NCBI RefSeq assembly: GCF_022549225.1
Contig: NZ_JAKZFD010000003.1
Coordinates: 409,296-473,295 of the forward strand
Direction of reading: 5' to 3'
Length of the DNA stretch: 64,000 nt
Source: Pelomonas sp. CA6
Lineage (GTDB): Bacteria; Pseudomonadota; Gammaproteobacteria; Burkholderiales; Burkholderiaceae_C
Under the pieces are notes generated by a model, which was not told the origin of the DNA, ran no database searches, and saw nothing but the letters and a program-made list of their open reading frames with translations. This document shows, piece after piece, positions 1-14,070 of the stretch. Every line of letters begins with the position of its first letter. The first letter of the stretch is position 1. A program made the position numbers and the translations under genes.

Positions 1-3000
1 TGGCGCTGGTCGCCTGCGGCGGCGGCGGCGGTGATGCAGGGGCCCCGGTGCTTGGGGGCGGCGATGGGACGCCCACGCCGCAGGCAGCAGACCTCGTGGT
101 GGTGCTGAGTACCTCGGCGCTGCCGGTGGATGGCTCGAAAACGGCCTTGATCACGGTGACGGCGGTCGACGGCCAGCGCAACGCGGTCAAGGCGGTGCCG
201 GTGTCCATGAGCGTGGACAGCGGTGGCGTGCTGACGCCCAGCGGCAAGGTCACCAATGACACGGGCAACGTTTCGGCGTCATTGACCATCGGCTCTGACC
301 AGAGCAAGCGCACCATGACCGTCACGGTGACCAGCGGCTCCATCACCAAGACCGTCAAGGTCGATGTGGTCGACTCCGCGGTGTCCGGCAATGGCCCGAC
401 GCTGACCGTCAGCCTGAGCTCCAACCAGATCACGCCGGCTATCCCGGCGACGGCCTTCATCACTGCGCGCTCGACCTCGGGCGCGCCGCTGGCCAATGTG
501 GTGGTCACGGTGGGCACGGTGCGCGGCGGCCTGGTGAACCTGTCGGCGACGACGGCCATGACCGATGCCAGCGGCGTGGCCCGCGTGCAGATCGACGCAG
601 GCAGCAGCGGCCTGACCGGTGCGGACGAACTCAGTGCGTCGGCGACGGTGGGCGGAGTTCAGATCAGCTCGACCATCGCCTTCTCGGTGACCGGTGCCAG
701 CCCGACGCTGTCTCTGGTGGCCGACAGCACCACGCTGAAGCTCTCCACCGGCAATGTCATGCTGCGAGCGCGGGTGCTGGACGAGAAGGGTGTCGCGGTC
801 CCGGGCGTGACCGTCAAGTTCAGTTCGACGACCGGCAATGTGGCCCTCAGCGCCACGACCGCGCTGAGCAGCGCTTCGGGGGATGCCGTCACGACGATGT
901 CGCCGAGCAAGGGCGGTGTGTCCGGCGCCGACACCTTGCAGGCGACCGCGACCGTCAAGGGGCGTGACCTGGTGGCCCAGGTCGGCGTGCAGATCGTTGG
1001 CGAGCAGCCCACGCTGACGATGACGCTGTCCAACTCGTCGATCAGCGTCGCCCAGCCCGCGCAGGTGCGCGTGCTGGTGCGCGACGTGGCCGGAGCCGTC
1101 GTGTCCGGCGCGCTGGTGTCCTTCAAGGCCGACAACGGCCTGCTGGCCTTCGACGCGGCCACCGCGCGGACGGATGCGACCGGTGTGGCCACCATCACCG
1201 CGGCTCCGCTGTCGGCAAGCACCAATGGCGCCGACCAACTGACAGCCTCGGCCACCGTGAATGGCATTGCCGTCACCACCCAGCAGGTGGTGCAGGTGGT
1301 CGCAGCCAATGCGCCCGGCGTGCCCTCGTTGCAGCTGGCGCTGAGCGTCAACTCCATCACCTCTGGTTCGCCCGCCACCGTCACGGCGACGCTGCTGGAT
1401 GCGCGCGGCAATCCCGTGCCGGGTAGCGTTGTGAGCTTCACCGCCGTGCGCGGCCTCGGCAAGCTCAACGTCGGTACCGCGCTGACCGATGTCAGCGGCC
1501 GTGCCGTGGTGCAGCTGAGCCCGACGACGACGCAGTCGGCCGGTGCCGACGAGGTGGTGGCCTCGGTGCGCTATGCGGGCGTGGACCTGCAGGCCTCCAA
1601 GGGCTTCCAGATCCAGGCGACCAATGTCTCCATCGTCAGCTTTGTCCGCAATCCGGATCCGGGTCCGACGGTGCCGCTGAGCGCCTATGCGCAAACGCCG
1701 CTGCAGGTCACGCTGACCGGTGCCGGCGTGGATTCGCCGGTGAAGCTGTCGGTGTCCTCGTCCTGCGTGGCGCAGGGCAAGGCGACGGTGTCGCCAGCCA
1801 GCTTCACGACCACCAGCAACAGCTACACCCTGCAGTACCGCGACAACGGCTGCGGCGCGCTGCAGTCGGCCGACCAACTGCAGCTGGTCATTGATGGCAC
1901 CGCGTCCTCGCAAAACCTGACGCTGCCCATCGCGACGCCGGCCACTGCCAGCCTCGCCTTCGTGCAGGCCACGCCGGAGGTGATCTACCTGAAGGGCTCG
2001 GGCCTGACCGAGACCTCGGTGGTGACCTTCGAGGTGCGCGACGTCGCCGGCAATCCGCTGCCAGGGCGCGTCGTCGAGCTGCGCCTGCTGACCGGTGCGG
2101 GCGGCGTGACCATGGAAGGCCGTGGCGTGGAGTCGGTCAATCCGCCCTCCGCCTCGCCGTTCACGCAGAACTCCGATGCCGCCGGTCGCGTGTCGGTGCG
2201 CGTCAATTCCGGCACCCAGCCCACGCCGATCCGTGTCCATGCGAAGCTGCAAGGCACCAACATCGCGACCGTGTCCAGCAACCTGACGGTGGCCGTTGGC
2301 CTGCCCTCACAGCTGAACTTCTCGCTGTCGCAGACCACGGTCAACATCGAGGGCGCCAATATCGACGGAACGACCAACAACTACGTGGTGATCGCTTCCG
2401 ACCGAAATGGCAACCCGGTACCGGCCGGCACGACGATCAACTTCGTCACCGAGGGTGGCCAGGTCGAAGCCAGCAAGCAGATCCAGTTGGTCAGCGGGCT
2501 GGCGCGAGCCTCGTCCAACTTCCTGTCGGCCGAGCCGCGTCCGCTGGACGGCCGCATCACCATCGTGGCTTATGCACTCGGCGAAGAGTCCTTCATCGAC
2601 CGGAACGGCAACAACATCTGGGATGCCGGCGAGCCTTTCCAGGACTTGGGCAACATCTTCAAGGATCGCAACTTCGACGGCGTCTTCGACAGCGCGGTGG
2701 ACGAGTACGTGCCAGTCGGGGCGAACAACAGCGGGCTTTGCTCTGCGCCGGGCGACACCTTGCTGGTTCGTGACGTCAGCATTCCGTCGATGGACGGCAC
2801 CTGCGACAACACCTGGACCGGCATGGGTCAGGTCTACGTGCGCCGCGCGGTGGAAACCGTGCTGTCGACCTCGATGGGTCGCCCGCTGTGGTTGTCCACG
2901 GGGAGCCACATCACGAAGACGGGAACGCCCATCCAACTGCGCACCACGGGTAACCCGGCTCCGACGCCCAGCTTCACGCCGGTTTCCTCGGGCGACACGG

Positions 3001-3311
3001 TCTGTCTCGCGTCGCCGGCGGTGGCCGGGTCGTTCAGCCTGATCGTGGCCGATGCCAACCCAATTCGCCTGAATCCGATGGCCGCGGGCACGGTGGTGAC
3101 CGCATCCACGCCGACGACTGGCCTGTCGGTGACCGCGTCGACGGGCACCTACACCGTGGCCAACACCTCCGAGGCGCCAGGCGTGCCGGTGTTCTTCTCG
3201 TTCGATCCGACCAAGGCCACCAGCGGTGTGGTTTCGGTGAGCTTCAAGTCGCCCAGCGGCGCGACCACCACGGTGTCGATCAACGTGCGGATGGCTGCGA
3301 CTTGCCCCTGA
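1..3311 (+). CDS. Large Ig-like (Big_1/invasin type) surface lipoprotein, 5' end outside window
   Basis: The frame is open from the first base, so the start codon lies upstream. The first visible residues read A-L-V-A-C-G-G-G, a lipobox with its cysteine at bases 15-17, so the visible part is essentially the whole mature lipoprotein (about 1098 residues). It contains about seven bacterial Ig-like modules of roughly 100 residues. They share the pattern 'ATV-A---D--G-PV-G--V-F', then 'T---G-A' and 'GADE--A-A-V-G', as in intimin/invasin-type Big_1 domains. Near 2598-2700 are two EF-hand-like loops (DRNGNNIWDAGE and DRNFDGVFD) that probably bind calcium. A Ser/Thr-rich end follows. The stop codon lies inside the start of aroK. 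The likely role is adhesion or structure at the cell surface; the exact function is unknown. Confidence 0.85.
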   Translation, partial: ALVACGGGGGDAGAPVLGGGDGTPTPQAADLVVVLSTSALPVDGSKTALITVTAVDGQRNAVKAVPVSMSVDSGGVLTPSGKVTNDTGNVSASLTIGSDQSKRTMTVTVTSGSITKTVKVDVVDSAVSGNGPTLTVSLSSNQITPAIPATAFITARSTSGAPLANVVVTVGTVRGGLVNLSATTAMTDASGVARVQIDAGSSGLTGADELSASATVGGVQISSTIAFSVTGASPTLSLVADSTTLKLSTGNVMLRARVLDEKGVAVPGVTVKFSSTTGNVALSATTALSSASGDAVTTMSPSKGGVSGADTLQATATVKGRDLVAQVGVQIVGEQPTLTMTLSNSSISVAQPAQVRVLVRDVAGAVVSGALVSFKADNGLLAFDAATARTDATGVATITAAPLSASTNGADQLTASATVNGIAVTTQQVVQVVAANAPGVPSLQLALSVNSITSGSPATVTATLLDARGNPVPGSVVSFTAVRGLGKLNVGTALTDVSGRAVVQLSPTTTQSAGADEVVASVRYAGVDLQASKGFQIQATNVSIVSFVRNPDPGPTVPLSAYAQTPLQVTLTGAGVDSPVKLSVSSSCVAQGKATVSPASFTTTSNSYTLQYRDNGCGALQSADQLQLVIDGTASSQNLTLPIATPATASLAFVQATPEVIYLKGSGLTETSVVTFEVRDVAGNPLPGRVVELRLLTGAGGVTMEGRGVESVNPPSASPFTQNSDAAGRVSVRVNSGTQPTPIRVHAKLQGTNIATVSSNLTVAVGLPSQLNFSLSQTTVNIEGANIDGTTNNYVVIASDRNGNPVPAGTTINFVTEGGQVEASKQIQLVSGLARASSNFLSAEPRPLDGRITIVAYALGEESFIDRNGNNIWDAGEPFQDLGNIFKDRNFDGVFDSAVDEYVPVGANNSGLCSAPGDTLLVRDVSIPSMDGTCDNTWTGMGQVYVRRAVETVLSTSMGRPLWLSTGSHITKTGTPIQLRTTGNPAPTPSFTPVSSGDTVCLASPAVAGSFSLIVADANPIRLNPMAAGTVVTASTPTTGLSVTASTGTYTVANTSEAPGVPVFFSFDPTKATSGVVSVSFKSPSGATTTVSINVRMAATCP

Positions 3312-3895
3312 GGCTGGCGCTCGTCGGCATGCCCGGCGGTGGCAAGTCCACCGTCGGGCGTAACTTGGCGCGCCTGCTCGATGCGCCCTTCGTCGACAGC
3401 GACGCGGAGATCGAGCAGCAGCTGGGAGGCGAAACCATCAAGGCCTTCTTCGCCCGCAAGGGCGAGGAGGCCTTTCGCGATTTGGAGAGCCAGACGCTCG
3501 CGGCGCTGTTGCAGCGTCCTGGCGAACTGGTGCTGGCCACTGGCGGCGGCGCGGTGCTGCGCGAGCCCAACCGCGATTTGCTGCGCAAGCATGCCACGGT
3601 GGTCTATCTGCGCTCGTCGCCCGACGAGCTGTTCCGCCGCCTCAAGCACGACACCCAGCGTCCGTTGCTGCAGGTGGCCAACCCTTTGGCCAAGTTGCGC
3701 GAGCTGTATGCGCAGCGCGATCCGCTGTACCGGCGCTGCGCCCACTTTGTGCTCGAGACCGGCCGGCCGTCGGTCCAGGGACTGACCAACATGATCCTGA
3801 TGCAGCTGGAGTTGGGCGGACAGCTCGATCCCGCCCGCGTCGCCGCCACCGTTGGCGCGCGTGAAGACGCGCCGGCACGCCCTCCGCAGCACTGA
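3302..3895 (+). CDS. aroK: Shikimate kinase
   Basis: This enzyme phosphorylates shikimate to shikimate-3-phosphate with ATP, in cytoplasmic aromatic amino acid synthesis. The 197-residue product has the Walker A loop GMPGGGKST (residues 9-17), the shikimate-binding FVDSDAEIE, the FRDLES arginine and the ATGGGAVL glycine loop. The adenine-lid and distal arginine region is RDPLYRRCA. The start is a TTG at 3302; the first in-frame ATG falls inside the P-loop and would remove the first beta strand. The gene overlaps the end of the preceding lipoprotein gene by 10 bases, suggesting coupled translation, and aroB follows after 59 bases. TTG is an uncommon start, so expression may depend on the upstream gene. 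Confidence 0.93.
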   Translation: MPLRLALVGMPGGGKSTVGRNLARLLDAPFVDSDAEIEQQLGGETIKAFFARKGEEAFRDLESQTLAALLQRPGELVLATGGGAVLREPNRDLLRKHATVVYLRSSPDELFRRLKHDTQRPLLQVANPLAKLRELYAQRDPLYRRCAHFVLETGRPSVQGLTNMILMQLELGGQLDPARVAATVGAREDAPARPPQH

Positions 3896-3954
3896 TCGTG
3901 TAGTGCCGGCCATGCGGGCGCGGCCTGCCTGCCGCAGCCCCGTACACTCAAGGC

Positions 3955-5067
3955 ATGAGCATTCCCAGTTCCGACACCACGGCCTGCGTGTACATCGCGC
4001 TGGACGACCGCAGCTACGACATCCGCATCGCACCCGGTGTGCTGGACGCGCCAGCCAGCTGGCAAGGCTTGCCGCGTGGCGCATCGGCGGTGGTGGTCAC
4101 GAACGAAACCGTAGCGCCGCTGTACCTGGAGCGCTGCCGCCAGCAACTTCGGGCCCATTACGCACGTGTCGACGCCGTGGTGTTGCCCGACGGCGAGCAG
4201 CACAAAGACTGGGACTCGCTGAACCGCATCGTCGACCATCTGCTGGCCACTGCTGCCGACCGCAAGACCGTGCTGGTGGCGCTGGGCGGCGGCGTGATCG
4301 GCGATCTGACCGGCTTCGCCGCCGCCATCTACATGCGTGGCGTCCCCTTCGTGCAGGTGCCCACCACCTTGCTGGCCCAGGTGGATTCCTCAGTGGGTGG
4401 CAAGACCGCGATCAACCACCCGCGCGGCAAGAACATGATCGGGGCCTTCTACCAGCCCGCGCGCGTGATCGCCGATCTGGACACACTGGACAGTCTGCCG
4501 GCGCGCGAACTGTCAGCCGGTCTGGCCGAGGTGATCAAGTACGGCCCGATCGCCGATCCGGACTTCCTGCTCTGGATCGAGGCCAACCTGGATGCCCTGC
4601 TGGCGCGCGACAAGGCGGCGCTGGCCCATGCCGTGAAGCGCAGCTGCGAGATCAAGGCCTGGGTCGTGGGGCAGGACGAGCGTGAGTCCGGGCTGCGCGC
4701 CATCCTCAACTTCGGCCACACCTTCGGCCACGCGATCGAGACCGGCCTGGGCTACGGCGAATGGCTGCACGGCGAGGCGGTGGGTTGCGGCATGGTGCTC
4801 GCTTCCGAACTGTCGGTGCGGCTCGGGCTGATGCCGCCGGACTTCGTGACCCGCATGCAGCGCCTGGTCGCGCGCGCCGGGCTACCCGTGCTCGCGCCTC
4901 GTCTGGGGCTGGACCGTTATCTGGCGCTGATGCGGGTGGACAAGAAGTCCGAGAGCGGCGAGATCCGCTTCGTCTTGATCGACGGGCTGGGCCGGGCCAC
5001 GATGCGCGGCGCTCCCGACGAGCTGGTCGCGCAGGTCCTGGCGGCGCACAGCGAATCCAAGGCCTGA
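3955..5067 (+). CDS. aroB: 3-dehydroquinate synthase
   Basis: AroB converts DAHP to 3-dehydroquinate, the second step of the shikimate pathway, using NAD and a divalent metal. The 370-residue protein is of normal family length. It carries the NAD-binding run [15 protein letters not shown], the substrate loop [20 protein letters not shown], the lysine-containing [13 protein letters not shown] and the metal-binding [10 protein letters not shown]. It starts at an ATG and lies between aroK and dgt. The aroK-aroB-dgt order is a conserved betaproteobacterial arrangement. Confidence 0.97.
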   Translation: MSIPSSDTTACVYIALDDRSYDIRIAPGVLDAPASWQGLPRGASAVVVTNETVAPLYLERCRQQLRAHYARVDAVVLPDGEQHKDWDSLNRIVDHLLATAADRKTVLVALGGGVIGDLTGFAAAIYMRGVPFVQVPTTLLAQVDSSVGGKTAINHPRGKNMIGAFYQPARVIADLDTLDSLPARELSAGLAEVIKYGPIADPDFLLWIEANLDALLARDKAALAHAVKRSCEIKAWVVGQDERESGLRAILNFGHTFGHAIETGLGYGEWLHGEAVGCGMVLASELSVRLGLMPPDFVTRMQRLVARAGLPVLAPRLGLDRYLALMRVDKKSESGEIRFVLIDGLGRATMRGAPDELVAQVLAAHSESKA

Positions 5068-5071
5068 ACCG

Positions 5072-6199
5072 ATGATGCGCGCGCCCTATGCCTCCCATCC
5101 GGCGCGCAGCCGCGGTCGCCGCCACCCGGAGGCTCCGGCGCCGACGCGCTCCGAGTACCAGCGCGACCGCGATCGCATCGTCCACAGCACCGCCTTCCGG
5201 CGCCTGGTCTACAAGACCCAGGTCTTTCTCAACCACGAAGGCGACCTGTTCCGCACCCGCCTCACCCATTCGCTGGAAGTGGCCCAGCTGGGGCGCTCCA
5301 TCGGGCGCAGCCTGGGCCTGGACGAGGATCTGATCGAGACCATCGCGCTGGCTCACGACCTGGGCCACACACCCTTCGGTCATGCCGGCCAGGATGTGCT
5401 GGACGACTGCATGAAGGCGCATGGCGGCTTCGAGCACAACCTGCAGTCGCTGCGCGTGGTGGACAAGCTGGAGCAGCGCTACCCCCCCTTCGACGGGCTC
5501 AACCTGAGCTTCGAGAGCCGTGAGGGCATCCTGAAGCACTGCCGACGCCACGACGCCGAGCGCATCGAGGCGCGTGAGCCCGGCGGCATCGCGGCGCGTT
5601 TCCTTCACGGCGGACAGCCCAGCCTGGAAGCCCAGTTGTGCAATCTCGCCGACGAGGTGGCCTACAACGCGCATGACGTCGACGACGGCGTTCGCTCCGG
5701 GCTCGTGACGCTGGAGCAATTGGAGCAGGTGCCGCTGGTTCAGCGTTTTCTGCGCGAGAGCCTGCAGGAGTACCCCGCCTTGCAGGGCAAGCGGCTGCTG
5801 GCCGAGACCATACGGCGCATGCTGTCGCAGCAGGTCTACGACATCATCGATGCGACGCGTCGCCTGCTGGACGACAGACAGCCGGGAACGCCCGACGAGG
5901 TCCGCCAGGCCGGGCCCTTGGTGGCCTTCAGTCCCGAAATGCGCCGCGCCAGCACCGAGCTCAAGCGCTTCCTGTTCGCCAACCTCTACCGCCATCCGCT
6001 GGTGCAGGAAAAGCGCCTGCGGGCGGAGCGGGTGCTGCGCGAACTGTTCCAGATCTATCTGAATGATCCCGGGCGTCTGCCGCCCGATTTTGCCGATGGC
6101 GAAGACCATGCGCGCGCCTGCGCCGACTACATTGCTGGCATGACCGACCGTTTCGCACTGCGCGAGCATGAGCGGTTGACCGGGCAGAAGCTGCTCTAG
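5072..6199 (+). CDS. dgt: dGTPase-like deoxynucleoside triphosphate triphosphohydrolase
   Basis: This is an HD-superfamily enzyme that hydrolyses dGTP or other dNTPs to the nucleoside and triphosphate. The 375-residue length fits the shorter dGTPase-like class rather than the roughly 500-residue E. coli Dgt. The metal-binding HD signature is split as usual: RLTHSLEV, then ALAHDLGHTPFGHAG, then NLADEVAYNAHD. The N-terminus has the family's YQRDRDRIVHSTAFRRL. The gene starts 4 bases after the aroB stop (ATG-ATG doublet) and is probably cotranscribed with it. Substrate preference among dNTPs cannot be read from sequence. Confidence 0.93.
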   Translation: MMRAPYASHPARSRGRRHPEAPAPTRSEYQRDRDRIVHSTAFRRLVYKTQVFLNHEGDLFRTRLTHSLEVAQLGRSIGRSLGLDEDLIETIALAHDLGHTPFGHAGQDVLDDCMKAHGGFEHNLQSLRVVDKLEQRYPPFDGLNLSFESREGILKHCRRHDAERIEAREPGGIAARFLHGGQPSLEAQLCNLADEVAYNAHDVDDGVRSGLVTLEQLEQVPLVQRFLRESLQEYPALQGKRLLAETIRRMLSQQVYDIIDATRRLLDDRQPGTPDEVRQAGPLVAFSPEMRRASTELKRFLFANLYRHPLVQEKRLRAERVLRELFQIYLNDPGRLPPDFADGEDHARACADYIAGMTDRFALREHERLTGQKLL

Positions 6200-6225
6200 C
6201 GCGGCCTGCTTCGGCGCTGGGGAAT

Positions 6226-7026
6226 AATGGGGTCAGATCAAACCTGACCCCGGGGCGCAATGCCATGGCAAGACTCACGCGGCTGGCGCTAGCTGGCCAT
6301 GTCCACCATCTGATTCATCGCGGCCACAGCGCCCAGCCCATTGCCCGCGACGAACAGGACTTCCGTCAAATGCTGGCGGCGCTCCAGGACAGCGCGGCCA
6401 CGCACAAGGTCACCATCCACGCCTATGTGCTGATGCCGGACCACCTGCATCTGCTCGCCACCCCGAGCAGCGACCAGGGGCTGAGCCGGATGATGCAGGC
6501 CTTTGGCCGCCGCTATGTGGCGGCCTTCAATGCCCGCCATGGGCGGTCCGGCACGCTGTGGGAGGGGCGCTTTCGCGCCGCGCCACTGGACGCCTCCACC
6601 CATCTGCTGGCCGCCATGCGGGCCATCGAACTGAATCCTCAGCGTGCCGGCCTGGTGGCCGCTGCGGTCGACTATCCCTGGTCTTCCTGTGCCCATCACT
6701 TGGGGCGGCGGCGTGACCCCCTGGTGGTCGATGCGCCGGCCTATTGGGCCCTGGGCAACACACCGTTCGAGCGCGAACTGGCCTGGCAACGCTGTTTGGA
6801 CGACGGCGAGCCCGACGCGGAGCGTCGTCTGCTGATGGCGTCGGCGCTGAAGGGGTGGCCGCTCGGTGGGGCTGCCTTTCTGGCTGCGCTGGGGGAGCAG
6901 ACCGAGCGTCCGCTGACACCGCGGCGGCGAGGACGTCCCCGCCGTCTCCCGCAGTAAATCTGACTCTGTCCCTAATAAATGATCGGCTTGGCGTGGCTGG
7001 ATTGTTAAATAGAGTCTGACCCCATT
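6226..7026. mobile_element. RAYT element with flanking GGGGTCAG palindromes
   Basis: A single transposase-like gene is bracketed by an 11-bp perfect inverted repeat: aatggggtcag at 6226-6236 and ctgaccccatt at 7016-7026. The left end is itself a hairpin, GGGGTCAG (6229-6236) and CTGACCCC (6244-6251) around a 7-base loop. It ends 13 bases before the transposase start. A related but imperfect CTGACTCTGTCCC lies just past the gene stop. This architecture fits a REP/BIME-type element carrying its own tyrosine transposase. The bounds are my reading of the repeats, not demonstrated ends. Confidence 0.7.
6265..6957 (+). CDS. REP-associated tyrosine transposase (Y1_Tnp/HUH family)
   Basis: This is a 230-residue single-strand DNA transposase-like protein of the IS200/IS605-related RAYT family, which acts on REP hairpins. 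The HUH motif appears as YVLMPDHLHLLATPS. The helix with the candidate catalytic tyrosine is FGRRYVAAFNARHGRSG, followed by the family's TLWEGRFRAAPL. The N-terminus, MARLTRLALAGHVHHLIHRG, is typical of the group. A basic C-terminal tail (RRRGRPRR) is visible. The frame is intact, so the gene may be functional. It sits alone between dgt and gltB and separates two otherwise conserved neighbours. Confidence 0.9.
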   Translation: MARLTRLALAGHVHHLIHRGHSAQPIARDEQDFRQMLAALQDSAATHKVTIHAYVLMPDHLHLLATPSSDQGLSRMMQAFGRRYVAAFNARHGRSGTLWEGRFRAAPLDASTHLLAAMRAIELNPQRAGLVAAAVDYPWSSCAHHLGRRRDPLVVDAPAYWALGNTPFERELAWQRCLDDGEPDAERRLLMASALKGWPLGGAAFLAALGEQTERPLTPRRRGRPRRLPQ

Positions 7027-7099
7027 TAGTTCTTGTTGTCCTTCATGCTGCACCGCATTAATCTGCGCACATCTGGTTTTGGAACCCTGGAGGCCACCG

Positions 7100-11917
<4,818 letters not shown>

Positions 11918-11929
11918 TCAGGAGTCATC

Positions 11930-13405
11930 ATGGGAAAAGTCACCGGCTTCATGGAGTACGAGCGCCTGGACGAGGGCTATGAGCCCGTTGCCCAGCGCCT
12001 GAAGAACTACAAGGAATTCGTCATTGGCCTGAACACCGAGCAGGCCAAGGTGCAGGGCGCGCGCTGCATGGACTGCGGCACGCCGTTCTGCAACAACGGC
12101 TGCCCGGTCAACAACATCATTCCGGACTTCAACGACCTCGTGTACCGCGGCCGTCCCGAGGACTGGAAGCAGGCCATCGCCGTGCTGCACAGCACCAACA
12201 ACTTCCCCGAGTTCACCGGCCGCATCTGCCCCGCGCCCTGCGAGGCCGCGTGCACGCTGAACGTGAACGACGATGCGGTGGGCATCAAGTCCATCGAGCA
12301 CGCCATCATCGACCGTGCCTGGGCCGAGGGCTGGGTCGCGCCACGGCCGGCTAAGCACAAGAGCGGCAAGACGGTCGCCGTCGTCGGCTCCGGCCCGGCC
12401 GGGCTCGCGGCCGCGCAGCAGCTCGCGCGCGCCGGACATGCGGTGACCGTGTTCGAGAAGAACGACCGTGTCGGCGGCCTGCTGCGTTACGGTATTCCTG
12501 ACTTCAAGATGGAGAAGTCTCACATCGACCGGCGCGTCCAGCAGATGGAGGCGGAAGGGGTGGTCTTTCGCACTGGCGTGCTGATCGCCGCGCTGCCCGA
12601 GGACAGCAAGGTCACCAACTGGGCCAAGGAGGCGATCAGCCCCGAAGACCTGAAGGCCCAGTTCGACGCCGTGCTGCTGGCCTGTGGCGCCGAGCAATCG
12701 CGTGACCTGCCGGTGCCGGGCCGCGACCTGGCCGGCGTCCATTTCGCGATGGAGTTTCTGCCGCAGCAGAACAAGGTCAATGCGGGTGACAAGCTCAAGG
12801 GCCAGATCCGCGCCGATGGCAAGCATGTGATCGTGATCGGGGGCGGCGATACGGGCAGCGACTGCGTGGGCACCAGCAACCGCCATGGCGCCAAGAGCGT
12901 GACCCAGTTCGAACTGCTGGCCCGTCCGCCCGAAGAAGAGGACCGGCCGCTGACCTGGCCTTACTGGCCCTACAAGCTGCGCACCTCGTCCAGTCACGAG
13001 GAAGGCTGCGAGCGCGAGTTCGCGATCGCCACCAAGGAGTTCATCGGCGAGAAGGGCAAGCTCACCGGCGTGAAGACCGTCCGCGTCGAATGGGCCGGGG
13101 GCAAGATGGCCGAGGTGCCGGGGTCGGAGCAGGTGTTGAAGGCCGATCTGGTGTTGCTGGCCATGGGCTTTGTCTCGCCGGTGGCGGCCATCCTGGAGGC
13201 CTTTGGCGTCAACAAGGACGCGCGCGGCAATGCCAAGGCCTCGACCGACTTCAGCGGAGGCTATGCCACCAACGTGGACAAGGTATTCGCGGCGGGCGAT
13301 GTGCGCCGCGGGCAGTCCCTGGTGGTCTGGGCCATTCGCGAGGGCCGCCAGGCGGCGCGCGCGGTGGACGAGTTCCTGATGGGCGACAGCGAACTGCCGC
13401 GCTGA
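11930..13405 (+). CDS. gltD: Glutamate synthase (NADPH), small subunit
   Basis: GltD passes electrons from NADPH through FAD and iron-sulfur clusters to GltB. The 491-residue protein has the N-terminal cysteine-rich cluster region [18 protein letters not shown] and [15 protein letters not shown]. An FAD-binding [17 protein letters not shown] and a second dinucleotide fold, [11 protein letters not shown], follow. The C-terminal [16 protein letters not shown] is typical. An AGGAG ribosome site lies 6 bases before the ATG. It forms a two-gene operon with gltB, closed by the terminator at 13446. Confidence 0.97.
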   Translation: MGKVTGFMEYERLDEGYEPVAQRLKNYKEFVIGLNTEQAKVQGARCMDCGTPFCNNGCPVNNIIPDFNDLVYRGRPEDWKQAIAVLHSTNNFPEFTGRICPAPCEAACTLNVNDDAVGIKSIEHAIIDRAWAEGWVAPRPAKHKSGKTVAVVGSGPAGLAAAQQLARAGHAVTVFEKNDRVGGLLRYGIPDFKMEKSHIDRRVQQMEAEGVVFRTGVLIAALPEDSKVTNWAKEAISPEDLKAQFDAVLLACGAEQSRDLPVPGRDLAGVHFAMEFLPQQNKVNAGDKLKGQIRADGKHVIVIGGGDTGSDCVGTSNRHGAKSVTQFELLARPPEEEDRPLTWPYWPYKLRTSSSHEEGCEREFAIATKEFIGEKGKLTGVKTVRVEWAGGKMAEVPGSEQVLKADLVLLAMGFVSPVAAILEAFGVNKDARGNAKASTDFSGGYATNVDKVFAAGDVRRGQSLVVWAIREGRQAARAVDEFLMGDSELPR

Positions 13406-13445
13406 TTCGGCGCCGCGCGCTTGCGCCGGTGCCCACCCCTCCCTC

Positions 13446-13473
13446 GGGCCGCCTTCGGGCGGCCCTTGTTTTT
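13446..13473 (+). terminator. Rho-independent terminator of gltBD
   Basis: An 8-bp perfect stem, GGGCCGCC/GGCGGCCC, closed by the stable UUCG tetraloop is followed by TTGTTTTT. It lies 41 bases after the gltD stop and before the pilin operon, so it probably isolates the two transcription units. Confidence 0.9.
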
Positions 13474-13614
13474 GTGCGTCACCCGGTGTGCCGCTTGTCG
13501 GTGCCGCCCGTCCGTCCGTCGAACCGAGGGGTCGATTCGTGCAGGAATTCACGGGCCGATGCCTCCGCCTTGCCGAGAATTGCTCCAACTGCAGCCCCGA
13601 CCCGAATTCCGACC

Positions 13615-14070
13615 ATGAAACTGAGCACCTTCCGCGCCTCCCGGGGCTTCACGCTGATCGAAGTGATGATCGTGGTGGCCATCGTCGGCATCCTCGCCGC
13701 GGTCGCGCTGCCGGCGTACAGCGACTACGTGCGCCGGGGCCAGGTGCCGCAAGGTCTGGCCACGCTGGCCGACTATCGCATCAAGATGGAGCAGTACTAC
13801 CAGGACAACCGCGCCTATGGCACGGCGGCCTGTGCGGATGGGGCCAACGCGCCGGGCTGGTCGGGCTTCGCCAGAGACAACTACTTCAGCTACGCCTGCA
13901 ACCTGACCGGCAACGGCCAGGGCTATCTGATCACGGCCACCGGGCGCGATGGCACGCGCGTCAAGGGCAACGACTTCACGGTCGATCAGGCCAACCAGCG
14001 CACGACGGTGAACTATCGTGGCAACGCCAGTGGCAAGCCCTGCTGGTTGGTGCGCGGGGACGAGTGCTGA
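13615..14070 (+). CDS. pilE: Type IV minor pilin, PilE family
   Basis: This is a 151-residue type IV pilin-like protein. It has a short positive leader ending in glycine, then the methylation and hydrophobic segment [20 protein letters not shown] with Glu at +5 of the mature protein, for processing by PilD. The globular part has [12 protein letters not shown] and a cysteine near the C-terminus ([11 protein letters not shown]), consistent with the disulfide-bonded D-region. The ATG at 13615 is the only start giving a proper leader. Its linkage to fimT-pilV-pilW-pilX-pilY1 marks it as the minor pilin PilE rather than the major subunit. Confidence 0.88.
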   Translation: MKLSTFRASRGFTLIEVMIVVAIVGILAAVALPAYSDYVRRGQVPQGLATLADYRIKMEQYYQDNRAYGTAACADGANAPGWSGFARDNYFSYACNLTGNGQGYLITATGRDGTRVKGNDFTVDQANQRTTVNYRGNASGKPCWLVRGDEC

